DNA from: Orthonyx spaldingii
Lineage: Eukaryota > Chordata > Aves > Passeriformes > Orthonychidae
Direction of reading: 5' to 3'
Length of the DNA: 64,000 nt
Assembly: GCA_013397795.1 (NCBI GenBank)
Contig: VZTJ01002475.1
Span: 69,403 to 133,402, forward strand
In this document: in pieces, positions 21,961 through 34,135 of the stretch
Numbering within the stretch: the first letter of the stretch is position 1
How the letters are laid out: every line of letters begins with the position of its first letter
Program-made: the position numbers and the translations under genes
Notes under the pieces: generated by a model
The model's database searches: none
The model's input: the letters and a program-made list of their open reading frames with translations, nothing else
Told to the model about the DNA's origin: nothing

Positions 21961-23880
21961 ATTTTTGGAGAGAGAGGTAGCAAACTTTGGCAGAAAAATG
22001 TTACTTGGGTGCAGGTAGAAGAGCCTGTTCAGATGGGGAAGAGCTGCTGTGTTTACCTTTATGCTTTGTGTTGGTGCTCTGGGTGTATTTGCAGGACCCT
22101 GATCGAGGTTAGTGCCACGTTTTTTCCTGGAGGAATCACAGTGTTTGGCAAATACAGCATGAAAACAAGCCATTGCAATAAAAGGCACAGAAAGGAGAGA
22201 TCCATTCTGGCAGTCCTGGCCAAAGAAAGAGATTTTTTGAAAGCCAGGTGAAGTTTGGGTTTGGTGGGCCCAATGTGTGTATCACCAAAAAGGGGACAAG
22301 GTACCTCCAGGAGGTCAGTTCTGCACGGTTTGAGGGGCCAGTGGCATCCCTGGGCAGGGATGGAGGGACACTGCTGGCTCCACACCTTTAGAGATCATGG
22401 GAGGATGAGAGAGGTGCTCTACAGGATTCATAGGTGGTCATGAGAATGTGTTTATAGAAAATAAAGCCCCATGTCCAGCTGTCACGGGTGATGCTGGTGT
22501 GGCTGGGTCACCCAGCCCCTGCTCCCTGTGGTTACTGACAGGACATGATTGCTGCTGAATGTGAGCACAAAGCTCCTCATCCTGCTTGCAATTCATATCC
22601 TGGTTCTCACAGAGATGAACTCTCAGCTTCCCTGCAAAATATTTAGAAAACTGGACAAATCCCTTCTGTCAACTTTCATCACGAGCCGCGGTGTGGAGAT
22701 GGCTCTTTCCACCGCTGCTGCCTTCTCCTTAGGACAGGCAGTGCCTGCTGAGAGTGTGCTGGGAGCTGTGCTGGCTTGGAGGGACTTTGTTTCAGGGGCA
22801 ATAAATCTGCTTTTTGGGCAGCAGGATTTCCCACTGCTTTTCCCACCAGGCAGATGAATGCACCTGCACGCACTGTGCTGTCCTGCTCTCGGGTCTAGCT
22901 GACACAGGAGCTTGGCACCTCCAGGAAAGCAGAAAGTCTTGAAGGCCTAAAAGGGAGCAAAAGGAATGTGGTTAAAATCCAACTGCTGGGTCACATCGGA
23001 GTGGGGAGGGTCTGCCCTGCCACGTGTGGTTTACTCCTCTGTCCTGCATTGAAGCCCTTTCAAAGGGCAGGGGAAGGTGCTGCAGGGGCTGTGCCATGCC
23101 CTAGGACAGAGCAGTGTGTGCTGCACCTTGTCCAGTGCTGAACTGCTCTTCCAGCGTGTGCAGATGTGAGATCGTGGTGTATCCACTGGGGTGTTTTGAA
23201 AGCACATCAGCATCAGTTCTTCACAAAGCTCCTTTGGATAAAAGCTGTGGAAAGCAGGTTCCTAGCCCCCTTTTAGGCCTGATGGCACTGCAGTGGTGCA
23301 GAGAGGATTTGGAGTGGTTTGGAGGCAGCCTTTGAAGAGCAGAAGGAAGCACTGCTATTCCTTCATTATTACTTTTTCAAGCAGCACACGCCTGGTTTCT
23401 CAACCTTTATTGAGACTGATGTTGTCAGGTACGAGGCTACATTTCCTTTCACCCCCAAGTGCATCCCCCAGACACTTTTATCTTTGCTTCCTTTCCCATT
23501 TCTAGGAGTCAGGGAAGACATCACTCTCCCAAGCTCAGTGTGCTGGGATTTAATTGGTATCAGAAAAAACCCCAATCAACAGAGCAGGACGGGCTGTGTC
23601 CAGGGCTTTTCCCTCTGTGCTGTCAGTGGCTGTCATGATCAGACCCCCAGTAATGTGCTGCAATGAACCAGCACCTTGCAGATGTGGAATAAATTAGTCT
23701 TGGGAAAAGAACTTTACCATAGAAGCAACATAAACTTTGTTGTATTACCCTAAGGTGCCCAGTAATTGCTGTTGATTGGAAGGGAAAAGCCATCCAGAGG
23801 AGAAATGCAATTTGTTGCTGTGGCTACTAGCTCCCTGATTTATTATCTCTGCTCTTTCTCCCTGAGTGTTGTAAAATACA
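21961..23880. other. Non-coding sequence
   Basis: GC-moderate with frames of up to 115 codons on both strands and no recognisable product. No transposon was detected. Confidence 0.5.
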
Positions 23881-23955
23881 CCACATATTCAGCTTGCTTT
23901 CTTTTTTTGTCGCTGTTGGTTTTGTTTTGTGGTTGTTTTGTTGTATTTATTTCAG
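23881..23955. repeat. T/G-rich low-complexity tract
   Basis: A run of T with spaced G (tttttttgtcgctgttggtt, then ttgttttgtggttgttttgt) ending in ttatttcag. The end mimics a splice acceptor, but no plausible exon follows. Confidence 0.8.
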
Positions 23956-25990
23956 AGTGAACCCTGGCTGCAGGTTTATAGCACTGGCAGGTGCAGCATC
24001 ACTGTGGACTGGCACTGTAACTGCTCGGTGCTGGCATCCGTTCAGAGGCTGCCACTGAAACATAAAACTCCTTTCCCTGCTGTGCCCTCGGTGTCTCACC
24101 CTGGGCAGTGTCTGAGGTGGAGCCCAACCTTGGCTCTGTGTTGGGGGAAAAGTGGAGAAAATATCTGGGACATTGGGTGGCCACAGCAAGAGTTTTCACA
24201 GCTTCAGGGAAACGTGGTTCTAATGCATACACACACATTGTGTATTAAATATAAATATATTCATTTCAAAGATAAATTGCTTGTGCAATGTTTTATATGT
24301 ATGAAGTTGAGAAGGCAGCATGAGGCACAGAGAATAATTTCAGAGTGTGAGAGAGCAGTGGGTAGCACCAAGGACGAAGGGAGGGCCTTTTCCTAGAGGA
24401 AGAGGTGGGGTTGATTCTCCTGCTCCCCTCTAGGACTTTTGGGTGAGCTTGGAGAAGTCCTTTCAGCCCCTGAGCAGAGTAAAAGCAGTGCTCCCCTTGG
24501 TGCTGAGGAGAGATCAGGTGTTGCTGTGAGGTGCCTTGGACTGTTAGCGATGCTATTGCCCCTCTTCATGCTGGTAAAACTCATTGCAGTGTGAGCAGTT
24601 CTCCTCTGCTTTCATCTGCACCTACCTTCCACTGAGAGGGTTTTGCATTTCATGGGGTGAGTCCCAATCCCACGGACACATCCTAAAGATACGTCCTGCA
24701 GAAAAAAGCCACGCGTTAAACATGGCACAGGAAATTGTTATACCAGGAATGAAAGCTAATGCACCAAGAGAGCACAGTGCTTTCTTCAGAGGCTGCTTTT
24801 TAGCACAGTACATGAGGAAAAGATGTTGTCAGCTCTTACATGGCCTGGGAGTTCAGAAGTCTTCGTGGTATTTCCTTGACAGGAGCCTGGGAAACTGGCT
24901 CTTGATATAGGAGTCTCTTGGGGCAGCTGCAGCTTTCTGAGATCTCCTAATTTCCTCTGAAAAGATGCTCAGAGCTTTATTTGGACTGCCAAATGCATAT
25001 TTTGATTAAACATCCTGATTTACCATTTGGAGAAAGGAAAAAAAATGGAATTTTTTTCCTCACTCTGGAAGAGGGTGATTTAGTTAGGTTGGCTGCAGAA
25101 GAGGAGTTCAGTAGGGTACAGGAGACATGTGAAGGAACCACAGTGCTCTCCTGGGTAATATTCCTCATTTTCCCCTTCCTCACGTGATCTGACTACTGGG
25201 ATCTCATCTAAATATCCTTCATCTATCCAAAGAGAGGCTAAAATCCACCTCTTTACCACCACCTCACTTGTTGCCTGTTGTTTCCTCCCGTTCTCCTACT
25301 GTTTGTTGCCCCGTGGTTCCCAGCCTGGCCATGCCTCTGTTTTTCAAGCAAGTCCTGGTTTTTTTGTGTCCTGTCAGCCACTTTGGGATTTGTCTCCCAG
25401 TCTGATGTTGTTGTTCTCAGTCCTTTCACTTTGTGCAGCTCCTTGCTGGGTCAGGATGTGCCATTTCAGGTGCCACAGATGACTGAGAATTGTTTTGCAG
25501 CTCCTCAGTGCTGTGGGGTGAGAGCTGGGAGTTTCTCTCACTAAACACGGGGCTGTTCCAAATAACTCTGATTTTGAACTGGTCAAGCAGTAAAAGAACT
25601 CCAGATTTTTGAACATGCCTCACCTCTTAACTCTCTAATGACAGACTTCCCAGCCAGCTTTTCAAACCTGGGGAGCACAGGGCAAGCTTAGAGTTGTAGA
25701 TATTTACTAATAAGATGGGATTTGCTCTGGGATCTTCACAGCAGCCTGAGCTTTTCTGCAGACACAAACTGCAGCTCCTGGGTGCTGTGCACTCGCAGAA
25801 ACACAAAAGTGTTGACACGAGGCAGAGAAGGACTGAGCAGCCCAAAGGCAGCGTGGCGCACGAGCTCAGGCAGAGGGTGTCCACGAGAGCAGCAAACTCG
25901 TCACCACAGTTCACTAATTACCTCAATTACTGTGACAGCTTCCTGATCCCATGCCAGCTTTTTAGCTTGTTCCTTGATCCCTGTTTAATG
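23956..25990. other. Non-coding sequence
   Basis: Mixed composition; overlapping frames up to 155 codons without family resemblance. A short CA/AT-rich spot lies at about 24225-24265. Nothing else is supported. Confidence 0.5.
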
Positions 25991-26600
25991 ACAGAGTGCT
26001 CCCGTAGTTAATTTTTATATTTATGGCCCCTGCCATCGTATTCTTTGGGTCTGTTAAATTTTATGCTCTGTGAAACTGTTCAGGATTCATGGTGACCCTC
26101 GTGCTGCCCCAGCTGATGTGCACCAGAGCCAGCCAAAGTTCCCCAAAGCTTACAGAAAAAGAACATGAAACTTGAAAATTCTGATGTAACAAGTTCAAAG
26201 TGGGCAAATATGAAAAGTGTTCTTGGAATTCGTCAGCCACTAGAACTGGTTTTGTGTCAGGAATTTTTTTTCTCTAAATAAAATAGGCACTATTTTTTCA
26301 CAGGAATTCATTGTAAAAAATCTATGTATTGTCTCAGGAATTGGGGGGATTTCTGATTCTTGTTTGGCCCATATTCTTTATCAGGTAAAAACTGTGGATT
26401 TAAAAAAAGGTGATATAGCATCCCACAATTTATTTACAGTTGCAGTCAAATACGATTTAAACTTCAGTGGTTTTACATTCTTATTTAATGTGTAATAGCT
26501 TTGTCTTAGATTTCAGTACATTCATAGGCTGAATTACTGTTACAATTAAAATGAAGGCTTTTTCTCCTAATCCAAATGAATTTATTAGTTCAGCCATAGG
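25991..26600. promoter_or_regulatory. AT-rich block, possible conserved non-coding element
   Basis: Strongly AT-rich with few repeats, including TTAAAAAAAGGTGATATAGC near 26399 and CAATTTATTTACAGTTGCAG near 26426. No frame is open. Motif content is less specific than in the other candidate blocks. Confidence 0.25.
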
Positions 26601-27437
26601 TTTTTAAGAGAAGCAGGGAGATTAATGCTATAACCCAGGCGAGCTTCTTGTCTAACACAAGTCACAGGATTCCACTCACTGATGGATCCACCCCAAAACC
26701 TTCTGGTTGACCTGGAATGAAAATGTGTGTATGTGTGTATAAAACTCAATCTTCTTTGAAAGATATGAAATGATGGAAAAGCTACTGCATCCCTCGGCAA
26801 TCTGTTCCAATTTGTTAGAATAAGTTCTCCTAACTCATGCTCAGACCTTCATTCAGATAAGGCTGGAGTCATTTAAACTGCCTGTCTCATCACGCCTTTG
26901 CCTGCAAATGTTTTCTGTTGCCAGTGCTCCCAGCTGCTGTTCAGGTCATTCCCACACTTAATTTCAAGAGTTCGTTGGAACCTCTCCTTCTCTGTACAGC
27001 CTCTGGGATTTTGTTGTATTTGAAAAATCAAAAGTGTTTGATTGGATTCCCTAACAAAATACGTACAAGAAAAACTCACACGAGGAAACAGGGAACAAAT
27101 CAGCAACTGCCTGATTGTAGGAAGGTGTCAGTTAACCCTAAATGCTGCTGGGTGGGTAAATCAGGGAAATGGTGCTCGTGATTTTGATTTTCCAGCTGTA
27201 AATAACACAGTGGCTTTTGGAGGCCACTCCTGGTCTAATCCCAGAATCTCAGCTCCCACCTCGAGCAGACTCTGGAGTCTCTGTCTCCATCAGGACCGCT
27301 GCCTTTTGGAGCCCGTGGTGCCGCCTGGGCTCCCAGTGTGCTCTGGCTGCCCTTTGCACTGAGCTCTTCCCTGGAGGCAGCAAGTGAAACTGTTGGGATT
27401 TAGTTGGAGATATTACTTGAGTTGCACTGCACTGCTG
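26601..27437. other. Non-coding sequence
   Basis: A short (TGTG/TATG) run lies near 26723-26742. No gene, and no transposon other than the CR1 that follows. Confidence 0.5.
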
Positions 27438-27640
27438 TGACAGAATCACTGAGTTGTTTAATTTGGGAAAAGGCTCCAGGATCATCAAGTGCAGCCTGTG
27501 CCCGATGCCCACCTTGTCAGCTAAACCAGAGCGCTGAGTGCCACATCCAGCTTTTCCTTGGGCACCTCCAGGGCTGGTGACTCCCCACCTCCCTGGCAGC
27601 CTATTCCAATGCCTGAGCACCCTCCCAGGGAGGAATGTTG
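27438..27640 (-). mobile_element. CR1 LINE, reverse orientation, about 203 bp, degraded
   Basis: On the plus strand: gacagaatcactgagttgtt, a decayed gg-aaaaggctccaggatcat block, cttgtcagctaaaccagagc, gctgagtgccacatccagct, ccttgggcacctccagggct and ggtgactccccacctccctg. These correspond in order to the complement of an older CR1 subfamily 3' end (matching phrases: aaccatgtcc, agtgccac, cacctccagggatggtgact). It lies inside a 247-codon minus-strand frame (27249-27992), which is therefore not credible as a gene. Confidence 0.88.
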
Positions 27641-29985
27641 AAGGTGTGTGTCCTGGGGGTGCTCTGTTAAATCCTGGCTTTGCCCCCCACCACCAGGCCC
27701 ATGCTTTCAAACCCGTGTGGCCCTGGCTGCTGCCCCTCACCTGGTGCCTGTGCAGTTTCATCTCCTTGCTCTGGACATTCTGCTTTGTTTCATTTCCTTC
27801 TGATTCCCTCCACTTCTCTTCTTCTCTTTGCTCCCAGGCCATTCCCCCAAAGCCCTGCATTGCCCTTTCACTTGGCCTCATGTTCATGTTCACTGTCCCC
27901 TCACATTTCAGTGTTTCCTTGTAAATGCACCTCAGCTGCTCCATACCTGCCCTGTGCCTCCAGGCACTTCTGCCAGCACAATTTCTGAACATTTTGTTGA
28001 TGCTTCCATCCTAGTTACCCATCGGATCTGCTCACTACATGAATTCCCTGTCTTTTTAGCTGGTCACATCTCTGGGCATGAGGGGGAAAGAAATAATTGC
28101 TGCAGGGCACAGGGGTCAGGGTGTTTGGCTGCTCCTCTTCTACTCAGCTTTAACAAACCTGGGTGTTGGCCCTTAACCATGGTAAAAACAACTGCCTACT
28201 TTCAAGTATATTGGAGTATATTTATGAGTATATTGTGAGAAGACGTGGAAATCTGGATATTCTGTTTAATAGCTAGAATTTAAAATGCTAGGGTTCTTTT
28301 TATTCTGGGGAATCAACATATCTTTTCCCCTGAGCACTGCCATTCTAGAACCACGATAACTCCTCAGTAAAATAAATATTTAAACCTGTAAATTGCAGTA
28401 AACAAAAGTGACCAGAATTGGTACTTCCACGTGAATTGCAGAGCAGAGATCCTCATGTCAGCAGAGGGAAAACCTGCCCAGCACCTCATCTGCCAAATCA
28501 CTGGATGAGCAATGCTTAATTAGCAAACTGGAGCTGCCAAGGGATGCTCTGATGGTGTGGGCTTTGCATCCCCAGGCTGCCAGGGAGGATCTGCAGCCCT
28601 CAGCTGATGGTGACTGAGCAAGGGCTGCCTGCACCTGCAGTGTGGGGATGCTGGAATGATCCAGGGGGTTGCAAGCCCAAAGGCAGTTCTGGAGAGCAGC
28701 CTGGTGTTGCTTTCCAGGCTCCCCTGATGGCATCCCCTGAGCTTCAGTGGTTAAATGGCTGCTTAAATATTTTATAATACTTTGCATCTTTCAGCAAAAC
28801 AGACCTGAGCCTGTCAGAGTCCCCTGAAGTCCCTGAGCCTTTGGCTGTGTGGTCCTGAAGCTCTCTCTGGATCGTGGAAGTCAGCAGCAATGTCAGGGAG
28901 TGCAGCGGAGATGCAGTTGCTGTAGAAGAGCAGGGGAAGCCTGTGTGGGATAAAGATTTAAGGAGAATTTGCACCTTTCAAAAGGAATGAGAGACTGCTG
29001 CATCTCTGGGATCCTGCAGTCCCGGGGTACAAGAGGGAGAGGTGCTGCAGGAGTACCATGACAGATGATGATGAATGCTTCTTTGCATTAGATTTACAGT
29101 TTCTAGGGAGAAACATTTGTTAGTGGTGAGTGATGGTGTGGTCTTTGGGTTTTTTTCCATCTGCTATTTCCTGACCCACTGATAAATCTTAACTCTTCAC
29201 ATTCTGGCTGTTGCTGATTATCTGAATGACCCTTTTCAGAGCTGGCTGGCATTTGAACAGGCTGGGCAGCCTGGCCCACCGGATCAGCTGGAAGCCTGGT
29301 CCAAGTGGAAAAGCAAAAGCAAAACGAGTGGGAGGCAGAGCTGGTACAACCTGCCAGCTCCTGGAAAGAACATTCCATCTTCAGTGGGACTGGAGAGTTG
29401 CTTCCTTTGGATCTTGCCTCAAATGCCACCTCTGCCTTTCTTGTCCCAGACCCCAGTCTGGCTTGGATGGATCAGTTTGATTCCCATGGTGGAGCCAGGG
29501 CAGATCCTTGGATGTTTGAGGGAGGAAACCCAGCCCTGGATTGTCCAAGGACAATCTTTTCCCAAGGGATTTTGGTTGCTGCTCCAAAGTTGTGGTGCTG
29601 CCAGCTCAGGAAATGAAGTAGGAAACAAACAAACAAAAAAAAGAAACCAACCTTCCCCACAACCCACTGAAACATAATCTTTAAATCATGAGATTTGGAA
29701 AACAAACAAAATGTCATTATAATTTTTTTATTGTGGTTTCTTTGACTTTTAATCTTCTTACTCTCATGGGCGATATTGTTCTTCATTTAAAATTCCCTGT
29801 AACCACAACTCCTCTGATGGAGGCTGGGATAATCCTTTCTGAGGAGAGTTACCATGCATTAATTGCTTGTCTTGACTATTTTCCTTCCCTTTTTTGCCTA
29901 TTTCACCCTACTTTTTGTTATGCAGGGACCTGCACTGGAACTACAAAATGTGTCTGGGGAAAATGATAGAAAAAATTGATATAAC
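27641..29985. other. Non-coding sequence
   Basis: Pyrimidine-rich patches occur at 27.77-27.85 kb. An A/C-rich run lies at 29625-29650. Frames of up to 136 codons have no recognisable product. No other repeat family is seen. Confidence 0.5.
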
Positions 29986-30390
29986 TATTTCTCACCTATT
30001 ATGTCTTCTGATTATTTTTTAATAAAAAATTATATTGCTTGCACAAAGCTGTACATGAAGGCATAATTGCATCATCCACTGCTTTGTAATTGCTAGGAAA
30101 AGTATTAGCCCAAACAGAGCTTAAAGTAACTTAGCCTTATAATGAAATTTAGAACCTTTCAATGTATCTTACAAAATGCTTCTCTGACTTTCCAAACACT
30201 TGAAACAATTTTAAATCATTCTCATTTCTTTATACAGTTTCTGTCACCTCCATGGTGATATAAATTATTCAGTAATTACAGTAAATACAAGCTTAATATA
30301 CATGTATATAATTGTAATTAACTGTCCAAATAACTAGTAGTAATATATTTTTTCATTTAATTCTCTTTTGATTTCATGGCTTGAAGAATA
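29986..30390. promoter_or_regulatory. Candidate conserved non-coding element, the most AT-rich block
   Basis: About 400 bp of very AT-rich, non-repetitive sequence. It includes ATTGCATCATCCACTGCTTT near 30066, the perfect 14-bp palindrome ATATACATGTATAT at 30296-30309 and TAATTA at 30315-30320 followed by ACTGTCCAAATAACTAGTAG. No coding frame spans it. Such blocks are typical of deeply conserved enhancers near developmental genes, but this is judged from composition alone. Confidence 0.4.
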
Positions 30391-31194
30391 ATTGTTTGCT
30401 TGGTGGTGGAGAAGAGAGAGAAGCATTGGCCTCTGCAGAGCAACCTGAAGGAGAGGTCTGAGATAAAAACCCAGCAGGAGATGGGCATCACCTGTCTGGG
30501 CTGCATTCTCACCTGTCTGAGGCAATTCTCAGCCTGGATCAGTGCCAGCCTGCGTTTAATGGAAAGAGGTGAGGCCATCAAATATCCCTTGGGAATGCTG
30601 GTTACTAATCCTGATTCCTTGGTCTGTGTCAGCTGGGCTCATTTTTCATTTTACAGTGGGAAAAAAAAGTCACAGGCACAGAGCTTGGGGTTTATATCCA
30701 CCCTACAAAGGGCGTGTTCCTGTCAGACCCATCACAGGCTGCCAAGAGTTTGTTGTTTTATTTTTTATTTTATTTTAATTTGATGGGAGAGGGGAGGAGA
30801 GGGAGGTTCCTGATACTTTTATTCGACTGACTAAAGAGCTCATGTTAACATTCGCCTTTTAAAACACAGCCTCGGCCCGTGTGTAAAATGAGCTTTGAAG
30901 TGCAGGGCTGACAAAGCCCAGGGGAAGCAAGTCTTTTATTAACAACTGCTGCTACACTGCTGCAACTCCGCTGGAATGTTTAGAGGAAACGTTTTCCGTG
31001 GGAGCAACAGGAGTTGCTGGGCTGAGACATCCCCTGGCTGTGGCAGGAGGATCTGGTGACCCTTTGTCCTCCCTCTTTGCCTCTGCAAGTGCCTTGAGCC
31101 ACAGGTGGGGTGGGAGGGCCAGAGTGTGACAATAATCACCAGTGATGGGAACAAGTCACTGTGCATCGGAGATCTTTGTCCTTTACACTAGTGG
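30391..31194. other. Non-coding sequence
   Basis: Mixed composition with no supported gene. A T/A low-complexity spot lies at about 30757-30782. Confidence 0.5.
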
Positions 31195-31345
31195 CATGGC
31201 ACTTGGTTTGAGTTTGGGGTTTTGGGGTGGTTTTGCCTTTTTTGGGGGTTGTTTTGGGGCTTTTTTTTTNNNNNNNNNNNNNNTTTTTTTTTTTTTTTTT
31301 TTTTTTGGCTTTTTGTTGTTGTTTAGGATTTTGATTTTTGTTTTG
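31195..31345. repeat. T/G low-complexity tract with assembly gap
   Basis: Nearly all T and G on the plus strand. Four G-runs at 31216-31219, 31224-31227, 31244-31248 and 31256-31259, spaced by T-rich loops, make a quadruplex-capable stretch that starts like GGGGTTTTGGGG. It is followed by poly(T), 14 N at 31270-31283 and more poly(T). The sequence across the gap is unknown. Confidence 0.92.
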
Positions 31346-31671
31346 GTGTTGAGGTGTCTCAGTGGCCTGCTGGGTTTTGGTTCTTAGATGCTTTTAGAAA
31401 ACATTTTAACAAAAAAACCCCATTAGTGTGTTATACATCTATACCTCTGCAGATTTCTTTTAAATATAGTTATATAATACAGCAGGTGAACCCATTCTTT
31501 CATCTCTTTAATCTGCCTTGCACAAATGGAGATTTATCTGGGAGACACGAGCCTGCAGCTCTCTTCTCACTCTCCTTCCAGCTGTGATTTGCATCCTCAC
31601 CTTTACACCTTTCTTAGCTTCACAGAGCCCCAAAATACATCCTGGCCACTGATGGGATGGTGCTGAACACA
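31346..31671. other. Non-coding sequence between the T/G tract and a CR1
   Basis: Unremarkable; no gene or other repeat. Confidence 0.5.
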
Positions 31672-31896
31672 GACTGATATGATTAGGAAGAAATTCTTCT
31701 CTGTGAGAGTGGGGAGGCCCTGGCACAGGGTGCCCAGGGAAGCTGTGGCTGCCCCTGGATCCCTGGCAGTGTCCCAGGCCAGGTTGGACGGGGCTTGGAG
31801 CAGCCTGGGACAGTGGACGGTGTCCCTGCCCATGGCAGAGGTGGGACTGGATGGGCTTTAAGGTCCCTTCCAACCCAAACCATTCCATGATTCTCT
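31672..31896 (+). mobile_element. CR1 LINE, 3' end, about 225 bp
   Basis: Gattaggaagaaattcttct, ggcacagggtgcccagggaa, gctgtggctgcccctggatc, the gtccctgcccatggcagagg block, then ggtcccttccaacccaaacc and attccatgattctctta at the tail. Close in wording to the copies at 19.7 and 54.6 kb and apparently little diverged, so among the younger copies here. Confidence 0.96.
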
Positions 31897-32674
31897 TAGA
31901 GAATCTTAAGACCAGGTTAAAAGCCTGTCCAAAGCCAGAGAAAAGCTCAGGATCAGTGCTGGGATCAGACACTTGCAGTTCTTGGCTTTGAGATCTGGGG
32001 ATCTGTGTCTGGCTGATACAGAATGAAATACGAGCATCCTGAATTTTTCATGTTGCAGTTCAAGTATATTTGGGCTAGATTCATCAAAGGAATAACCGGG
32101 AGAGATATTTTTCATTTGTAGAATCTTAATGAATACATGACACCGCTATTCATTATTTATCTGCTTTCGTGTTTTAATTAATAGTTCTCCTGGTCATTTC
32201 TGTTTTTTTTTTTTTTCCTTATTTATAGAAAGCCATCACTTCAAAAATATTGAGTCATGCTGCTGTTTGTTACCTTTCATAACTTTTCCTTAATCTTAGG
32301 ACAGAGTGAACTTTGCTGTAACTTTTAAACACAAAAAGGAAGAAGAATGACATCTATTTTGCTGTTCCTTTGAGCCCTGCCAAAATTTGTGGTTTTCCTC
32401 CCCCCAAATGCTTTTACAATGCAGCTGACACGATTTCAGCCAGGGAATGTGGTGTTTCTTGTGCGGGAAGGAACCACTAGAGGACACCACCAGACGACAC
32501 ACAAAGCAAACAAACACAGCTGTAAACAGAGAAAGCGGGGGGGAAATGAGTAGGGATGGGAAAATGCTGATTCCTAAGTTTTGTGTGGACGAATGGAGCT
32601 AACCCAGCACCTCCTTATTGCCAGCCAGAACCCATGGGCTGGGAATCACCAAATCCTTGCAACACCAGGATCGG
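31897..32674. other. Non-coding sequence; AT-rich block 32100-32300
   Basis: At about 32111-32300 an AT-rich segment with GACACCGCTATTCATTATTT and GTGTTTTAATTAATAG looks CNE-like and includes a poly(T) run at about 32204-32218. A CTCF-like word at 32474-32488 is listed separately. Confidence 0.35.
32474..32488 (+). promoter_or_regulatory. Possible CTCF-binding word
   Basis: CCACTAGAGGACACC matches the CTCF core pattern CCASYAGRKGGCRSY at all but one position (A instead of G at position 11). A single short match in 64 kb has little weight; occupancy data would be needed. Confidence 0.3.
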
Positions 32675-32760
32675 GGTTGTCCTGTGCAGGGTCAGGAGTT
32701 GGACTTGATGGTTCTTGTGGGTCCCTTCCAGCTCAGGAGATTTTGTGATTCTGGGACTGT
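32675..32760 (+). mobile_element. CR1 LINE, 3' end, about 86 bp
   Basis: Ggagttggacttgatggttc, ttgtgggtcccttccagctc and aggagattttgtgattctgg correspond to the terminal part of an older CR1 subfamily. The left boundary is vague. It lies about 0.8 kb to the right of the younger copy. Confidence 0.85.
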
Positions 32761-34080
32761 GTTCTATGAACTTAATTTCTCCTGGTTCTAGAGTAGATCT
32801 GTCTGGGGGAGGCTCTCCCAGAAGCTCTGCAGAGCTGCTCTCACTGACCTGGAGGAGCTCAGGGACCCTACAGCAGCGTAGGGGTGATGGTGAGGTGACA
32901 TTTCTCACCATGGGAGCCCTTGCCACCCTTTCAGAGCTGGCCCTCAGTGGTTTCTGCAGGACAATCTTTCCAGGGAGGAAAACCCTCTTGATCTGCCAAA
33001 GCTAATGGCAAAGATGGTGGAAGGACAAAGCAAACCTCTCCCTTGCAGGTTGCCCTTAAAAAAAAGCGGCTTCAAGCACAAGGGAAGGTCTAAAACTTTC
33101 ACATCACACATTTAATGTCAGGAGAATGATGTCAACAAAGCAATTAGGGCTGGGAGATGGCACAAATGTCAACATTTTCCCTGTGCAAGAGCTGTGCCCT
33201 AGCCTGGTAAAAGGGTTTTTACCATTTGTGAAAAAACAATGCCAAAGCCCGCCCATATTAAGCATCTCTAAAATACTCAAGGAAAATTCAATGTGAAGTA
33301 TTTGCAGAAGAATCAGATCATGAAGTTCTGGTTCTTGGGTTCTTGCCTCTAAACCAAAAGTCAGAGGCAAAAGGGGACAGGGAGATAAATGTCATTCCAC
33401 AAGACTCTGCAACCCTAAATGCAAAACCCCCACGAAACCCAGCTGACAAATTGCCTCTTTTCCATGTGCCTCTCACATCTGTCTGGTGCAGTGGATGGCA
33501 GAGGAGCTGTGAGCCCTGAGCATTTCTTAGAGGCCTTTTAATCCCACAAAAATTGTGTAAGTGATGTGACATCTCAGCTCTGATGGTGATGGTGGCGAGG
33601 CTCTTGTGATTGCTTGAGTTCCAAAAGGGTTTTGTGCTTGGCCTCTGACTTCCTCTCCTGTTCCCTGTATGAACACAGCTAAACCCCCGAATGCCAGGGA
33701 TTTCAGGGAATGCAAAAGAATCCAGGAAAATTCTCCTCTTATTTCACCACTTATCTCTAAGATGCTTTTTAGAGTGGCTTTGGGTTTGCTTGTGAGAAAC
33801 AGAATCTCACACACACAAATGTACCTGCCCCAGAAAGCTGCTCTGAATGGGAGAAGCTTTGCTGTGAGTGGCAGGACTGTGCCAAGCCTGAGGGTTCTTT
33901 TCCAGATATTTTTAACTAAATCCACCCGTATTTGTTGCTCAACATTTCTCTCAAGATGACAAAACCCCCCTCCCAAACATGCACATGACCAAATGAAACA
34001 AATAATACAACTCCAGACATCTGATATGGGTATTGATTGCATCTTTTTGTTAAAAAAAATATAACCAAAAATTAGTGTTT
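32761..34080. other. Non-coding sequence
   Basis: No gene or transposon is recognised. A minus-strand frame of 201 codons (33527-34132) begins inside the adjacent poly(T) tract with a poly-lysine start and has no recognisable domain. Confidence 0.5.
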
Positions 34081-34135
34081 TAGTTTGCTTGTTTGGTTTT
34101 TTTTTCTTGTTTTTTTTTTTTTTTTCCCCCAACTT
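34081..34135. repeat. Poly(T)/TG low-complexity tract
   Basis: Two T runs (9 and 16 bases) separated by short G/C-containing breaks and closed by CCCCC. Confidence 0.85.

Noticed and set aside
27249..27992. 247-codon minus-strand frame
   Set aside because: It contains a reverse CR1 copy (27438-27640) and has no recognisable domain on either side.
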